Assembly (NCBI GenBank): GCA_005789325.1 | Contig: SXYE01000039.1 | Coordinates: 1 to 8,233, forward strand | Origin: Actinomycetota bacterium | GTDB taxonomy: Bacteria; Actinomycetota; Actinomycetes; S36-B12; UBA5976 | Direction of reading: 5' to 3' | Length of the DNA: 8,233 nt | In this document: positions 5,788 to 8,233 of the stretch, piece after piece | Numbering within the stretch: position 1 is the first letter of the stretch | How the letters are laid out: each line of letters starts with the position of its first letter | Program-made: the position numbers and the translations under genes | Notes under the pieces: model-generated | Database searches by the model: none | What the model saw: the letters and a program-made list of their open reading frames with translations, nothing else | What the model was told of the DNA's origin: nothing

Positions 5788-6732
5788 TTAACGTGGAACT
5801 TCGGTTGCAGCTTTTACTAAACGCTCAACCCATTCTTTTAACACATCAGAGGTAACACTGCCTGGCGGTAAGGATTCGCCCACTCTTGCAGAACTAATTT
5901 CTGGATTCATTGGGTATGAACCTAGAACTTTAACTGCAGCTCCTAAATTACTGACATCCATAATTGCTGCTTGCAAAGTTGGTTCACCAATATGTCCTCG
6001 TGCTGAAACCATAAAAGTGTATTCACCTAAACGTGTTTTTAAGGGTCTAGAACTAATTGAAGTTAAACCAATATCTCTTTTGGCAAAACAGGTCAGGATG
6101 TCTGATAAAAGACCATTTCGATCAGCCACAGGAGTAATAACCAATGTGGTTTTGTCATGACCAGTTGGGGAAGAAAGATTACGAGAAATCAAAGCCATTC
6201 TGGTTTTTCCACCAGCAAAATCTTCCAGTCTGGTTTGCTTAACAAACAAACCAAAAGTGTCAGCACCTTTTGTAGCAGCAATTGCGCCTAAACCTGCTTC
6301 TTTTCTTTCAGCAACAATGCGACAAGCGTCAGCTGTGGAAGCAGTGAATTCAACTTCAATTTTATTTGCTTTGATAAATTCTTTACATTGTGCAGCTGCA
6401 TGTGGATGGGTTAAAACTTTTGTCACCGGTGCATTCTTGGTGGATGATGGAACTGCGAGCACAAAAGAAATTGGTACAACTATTTCTTCGTTTATGAAAC
6501 ATTGTGCAGCACGAAATATTAATTCATCCAGTGTGCTTAAGACATCGCCTTCAACAGAATTTTCTAATGGAACTAAACCTGCATCAGCACTTCCTGATTC
6601 AACAGCAAAAACAACATCAGATACTTCTTTTTCTGCAACAATTTCCCCACTCCAGGGAACAGTCATCAAATCAATTGCTGCGTGAGTAAAAGTTCCTGGT
6701 GGTCCAAGATAAACCAGTTTTTGATTACTCAC
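5788..6732 (-). CDS. pheA: Prephenate dehydratase with C-terminal ACT domain
   Basis: Converts prephenate to phenylpyruvate, the last committed step to phenylalanine. The 314-aa, stand-alone (no chorismate mutase) enzyme starts with the typical LGPPGTFTHAA (9-19), then VPLENSVEGDVLSTLDEL (54-71), LTHPHAAAQC (107-116) and the catalytic-loop region GGKTRMALISRN (174-185). The usual Thr-Arg-Phe triad there reads Thr177-Arg178-Met179. An ACT domain (about 194-275) includes the Phe-binding region, but the ESRP motif is SSRP (227-230) and the GAL motif is NGLL (206-209). A tail of about 40 residues follows. The start is GTG, 6 nt after the fdxA TAA with no Shine-Dalgarno sequence, so it is probably translated by coupling. 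The family call is certain; feedback control by phenylalanine is in doubt. Confidence 0.94.
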   Translation of the reverse strand: MSNQKLVYLGPPGTFTHAAIDLMTVPWSGEIVAEKEVSDVVFAVESGSADAGLVPLENSVEGDVLSTLDELIFRAAQCFINEEIVVPISFVLAVPSSTKNAPVTKVLTHPHAAAQCKEFIKANKIEVEFTASTADACRIVAERKEAGLGAIAATKGADTFGLFVKQTRLEDFAGGKTRMALISRNLSSPTGHDKTTLVITPVADRNGLLSDILTCFAKRDIGLTSISSRPLKTRLGEYTFMVSARGHIGEPTLQAAIMDVSNLGAAVKVLGSYPMNPEISSARVGESLPPGSVTSDVLKEWVERLVKAATEVPR

Positions 6733-6738
6733 GGTTTT

Positions 6739-7059
6739 TTACTTAGACTTTGGTGGAATAGCTTTGATAACAGCAGGATCATTTGCTGTCATGCCTAATT
6801 TTGCTGCGCCTCCTGGCGAACCGATTTCTGAAAAGAATGCAGCATTTGAAGCAGAGTAATCTTTAAAGTTTTCTGGAACATCATCTTCGTAATAAATTGC
6901 TTCGACTGGACAAACGGGTTCACAAGCTCCGCAGTCAACGCATTCATCAGGATGGATGTAAAGCATGCGTTCACCTTCATATATGCAATCAACCGGACAT
7001 TCCTCTATGCATGATTTATCTTTGATATCAATGCATGGTTCGGCGATAATGTAGGTCAC
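6739..7059 (-). CDS. fdxA: 7Fe ferredoxin ([3Fe-4S][4Fe-4S])
   Basis: A 106-aa soluble electron carrier of the actinobacterial FdxA/FdxC type. The first half carries Cys9, Cys17, Cys21 and Cys25, then Cys40, Cys43, Cys46 and Cys50. By analogy with Azotobacter ferredoxin I (one residue offset), Cys9, Cys17 and Cys50 hold the [3Fe-4S] cluster; Cys21, Cys40, Cys43 and Cys46 hold the [4Fe-4S] cluster; and Cys25 is the free cysteine. The second half (NAAFFSEIGSPGGAAKLG) is the usual actinobacterial tail. It starts with GTG behind a strong GAGGAG site (7067-7072) 7 nt upstream, and is first in an operon with pheA and tyrA. Neither of those enzymes needs a ferredoxin, so the link is likely positional. 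In many actinobacteria dapC follows fdxA instead. The redox partner is unknown. Confidence 0.95.
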   Translation of the reverse strand: MTYIIAEPCIDIKDKSCIEECPVDCIYEGERMLYIHPDECVDCGACEPVCPVEAIYYEDDVPENFKDYSASNAAFFSEIGSPGGAAKLGMTANDPAVIKAIPPKSK

Positions 7060-7152
7060 GCTTGGACTCCTCTACTTGGGAAAGTAAGACAAAACTACTT
7101 CATCTCTACTATTTATATGTAAAGAGTATCTGAAAGGAACAATTTTTCTCGT
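7060..7152. promoter_or_regulatory. Divergent fdxA / acetyltransferase intergenic region
   Basis: Ninety-three AT-rich bp hold both promoters. Towards fdxA, TTTACA (minus strand, 7118-7123) resembles a -35 box (5 of 6) and TAGTTT (7092-7097) a -10 box, but the 20-nt spacing is long. The GAGGAG ribosome site at 7067-7072 is clear. Towards the acetyltransferase, GAAAGGAA (7132-7139) is a ribosome site at a rather long 13 nt from the ATG; no good promoter is visible. The heptamer CTCTACT occurs twice (7070-7076 and 7104-7110), which may be chance. Confidence 0.3.
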
Positions 7153-8118
7153 ATGACCACAATCGGCAGGTTAAGAATTAGCCCTTCAGATGTAGGTCGA
7201 CGCGTAAGCGTTCGCTATTTAACTGAGGAAGGCTTGACTGATGTCTTGGGTCAATTGGTTTCCTGGAGTGGCGACTGGCCTGTTGGGATTATCAAGATCA
7301 GAAAAAAAGATGATTCCTTTCAAGATGTTATTTCAGGAAAAATCATTGCCGCAAAAGTTGTCGAACCTGAAATTGGTTGCCTTGATCTGCAACGAGATTC
7401 TGAAGGTACTTGGGTTCCTTTGGAAACAGAAAGTTTAGGTGACTGGGTTTTAAGATTTTCGGGTAATGAATCAGCCAGAGCAAATTCTTGTCGCTTAGAT
7501 GGTAGGCCTGAAAATTCTGCTGATGAATCTTTATTGAAAATTATTGATTGGTATAAAACTAAGAAAGCTGCAGCAATAGTTCAGTCTCCAAAACCTGGGG
7601 CTTTTGATGAGGCTTTAGCTAGAAATAATTTTGTTGAAGTGGCACACGCTCTTTATATGATCGCTAACACTGTTGAATCAAATCAAGCTCAAGTAATAAT
7701 TGAAAGTGAACTAAGTAGTAAATGGTTTGACGCTGTTATGGCTGCTGAAACTAAATCACCCAGATTAAGTAAAGAATTATTGGTCAGTGGAAGTTTTGTC
7801 AGATTTGCATCAATAGTTGATGAAAAAAATAAGATTATTGCTACGGGAAGAGTTTCAGCATCTCAAGAGTTAGCCATGGTGACAACAGTTTGGGTTGATG
7901 AAAATCATCGATCAAAAGGGTTAGCTAAATCAATCATGTTGGCTTTGAGTAATGAAGTATTCAAAATAGGTCACAAGATAATTGCTTTACAGGTGCTTAA
8001 ATCAAACTTGCCGGCAGTCGGACTCTATGAGTCTTTGGGTTATCAAATTCACCACGATTACGCCTACTATCGCTACACAAAAGTGAAACAAACAATAGAA
8101 GTTGGTTGCTCATGCTAA
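7153..8118 (+). CDS. GNAT-family N-acetyltransferase with N-terminal SH3-like domain (Rv0428c-like)
   Basis: A 321-aa two-domain protein. Residues 1-70 look like the small beta-barrel (SH3-like) domain of this actinobacterial family (GRRVSVRYLTEEG...DVLGQLVSW). A linker leads to the family motif GDWVLRFSGNESARANSCRLDGRP (96-119) and WYKTKKAAAIVQ (133-144). The C-terminal GNAT fold carries the acetyl-CoA pyrophosphate loop NHRSKGLAKSIM (251-262) and the final LQVLKSNLPAVGLYESLGY (279-297), with Asn286 and the Tyr292/Tyr297 region typical of the fold. The acceptor substrate is unknown; the Mycobacterium relative has been reported as a histone-type acetyltransferase, as I recall. The protein ends CSC, an odd terminus for a cytoplasmic enzyme. 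The ATG has GAAAGGAA 13 nt upstream. The gene is divergent from fdxA, and a cysS-like gene starts 27 bp after its stop on the same strand. Confidence 0.85.
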   Translation: MTTIGRLRISPSDVGRRVSVRYLTEEGLTDVLGQLVSWSGDWPVGIIKIRKKDDSFQDVISGKIIAAKVVEPEIGCLDLQRDSEGTWVPLETESLGDWVLRFSGNESARANSCRLDGRPENSADESLLKIIDWYKTKKAAAIVQSPKPGAFDEALARNNFVEVAHALYMIANTVESNQAQVIIESELSSKWFDAVMAAETKSPRLSKELLVSGSFVRFASIVDEKNKIIATGRVSASQELAMVTTVWVDENHRSKGLAKSIMLALSNEVFKIGHKIIALQVLKSNLPAVGLYESLGYQIHHDYAYYRYTKVKQTIEVGCSC

Positions 8119-8121
8119 TTA

Positions 8122-8136
8122 GTAGTTTTCAACTAC
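8122..8136. repeat. Inverted repeat between the acetyltransferase and cysS genes
   Basis: GTAGTT (8122-8127) and AACTAC (8131-8136) form a perfect 6+6 bp inverted repeat around TTC, 4 bp after the acetyltransferase stop. As RNA it would make a short AU-rich hairpin without a following U-run, hence a poor terminator. Its right arm overlaps the putative -10 box of the next gene, so an operator role is equally possible. Confidence 0.35.
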
Positions 8137-8139
8137 GCT
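8134..8139 (+). promoter_or_regulatory. Leaderless-type -10 box upstream of the cysS-like gene
   Basis: TACGCT fits TANNNT and ends exactly 6 nt before the ATG at 8146, the same spacing as the TAGTTT box before dapD. There is no Shine-Dalgarno sequence in the 27-bp gap, which agrees with a leaderless mRNA. No clear -35 box is seen in the end of the acetyltransferase gene. Confidence 0.4.
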
Positions 8140-8145
8140 AGCCAC

Positions 8146-8233
8146 ATGAAGTTATATGACACTAAAAGGCGCGAATTAGTTGAGATCACTCCTCTTAGCC
8201 CAGGTGTTTTAAAGATTTATGCCTGTGGGCCAA
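8146..8233 (+). CDS. cysS: Cysteinyl-tRNA synthetase, N-terminal start (partial)
   Basis: Twenty-nine codons (MKLYDTKRRELVEI... ending IYACGP) run off the right edge. Class I cysteinyl-tRNA synthetases start with LYdT.tR...f.P..pG.v.iYvCGPTV, where the Cys in CGP helps bind the zinc that selects cysteine; this segment matches. The HIGH and KMSKS motifs would lie outside the window. The actinobacterial paralogue MshC (cysteine:glucosaminyl inositol ligase) has a similar start but typically reads CGITPYD, so the CGP favours CysS. One mild oddity is Ala for the usual Val/Leu before the Cys. The ATG at 8146 is the only sensible start in this frame. Confidence 0.75.
   Translation, partial: MKLYDTKRRELVEITPLSPGVLKIYACGP

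Noticed and set aside
6257..6685. 142-codon open frame on the plus strand antisense to pheA
   Set aside because: It lies wholly within pheA, resembles no known protein, has no ribosome site or promoter, and is explained by the codon bias of the opposite strand.
7070..7110. Twice-occurring CTCTACT as a regulatory direct repeat
   Set aside because: A 7-mer repeated once in AT-rich DNA, with one copy overlapping the fdxA ribosome site, is not enough to claim a binding site.
8146..8233. MshC (mycothiol ligase) instead of CysS
   Set aside because: The visible CGP fits cysteinyl-tRNA synthetase better than the CGITPYD of MshC. Only 29 codons are visible, so the alternative is unlikely rather than excluded.
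1..8233. Mobile elements, defence systems, CRISPR or a novel gene cluster
   Set aside because: Every sizeable reading frame is accounted for by a housekeeping or recognised actinobacterial family, composition looks uniform, and no terminal repeats, integrase or transposase are seen.

Overview
This 8.2 kb window is an ordinary, very compact piece of chromosome from an AT-rich actinobacterium. The actinobacterial assignment rests on several gene families: a 54-aa DUF3117 protein starting MAAMKPRTGDGP, an actinobacterial-type DapD, a Rv1220c-like methyltransferase, an SH3+GNAT acetyltransferase of the Rv0428c type, and a 7Fe ferredoxin of the FdxA/FdxC type. Low GC, almost no intergenic DNA and overlapping stop codons suggest a streamlined genome such as the freshwater acI lineage (Nanopelagicales). 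That lineage call is an inference. I see no tRNA, rRNA, CRISPR array, transposon, phage gene or obvious horizontal insert.

Layout, left to right: the 3' end of mrp (+); htrA (-), a membrane-anchored trypsin/PDZ protease; a Rv1220c-like O-methyltransferase (+), divergent from htrA; DUF3117 (-); a dapE-SRPBCC two-gene unit (-); dapD (+), divergent from dapE; an fdxA-pheA-tyrA operon (-); an SH3/GNAT acetyltransferase (+), divergent from fdxA; and the first 29 codons of a cysS-like gene (+).

Functionally, the left part is the remnant of the classical actinobacterial envelope-stress neighbourhood. As I recall the Mycobacterium order and orientation (Rv1220c, sigE, rseA, htrA ... mrp), it is reproduced here except that sigE, rseA and tatB are missing. 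The middle holds two lysine/meso-diaminopimelate genes: dapD succinylates tetrahydrodipicolinate and dapE removes the succinyl group later. The fdxA operon carries the last steps to phenylalanine (pheA) and tyrosine (tyrA). In many actinobacteria fdxA is followed by dapC, the aminotransferase between DapD and DapE; here pheA-tyrA occupy that place.

The less routine signals are: the collapsed sigE-rseA locus with an 8+8 bp inverted repeat in its place; a palindrome filling most of the spacer of the predicted DUF3117 promoter; lost metal-ligand positions in the methyltransferase; altered TRF and ESRP motifs in PheA; and matching leaderless-type -10 boxes in front of dapD and cysS. I found no convincing undescribed multi-gene system.
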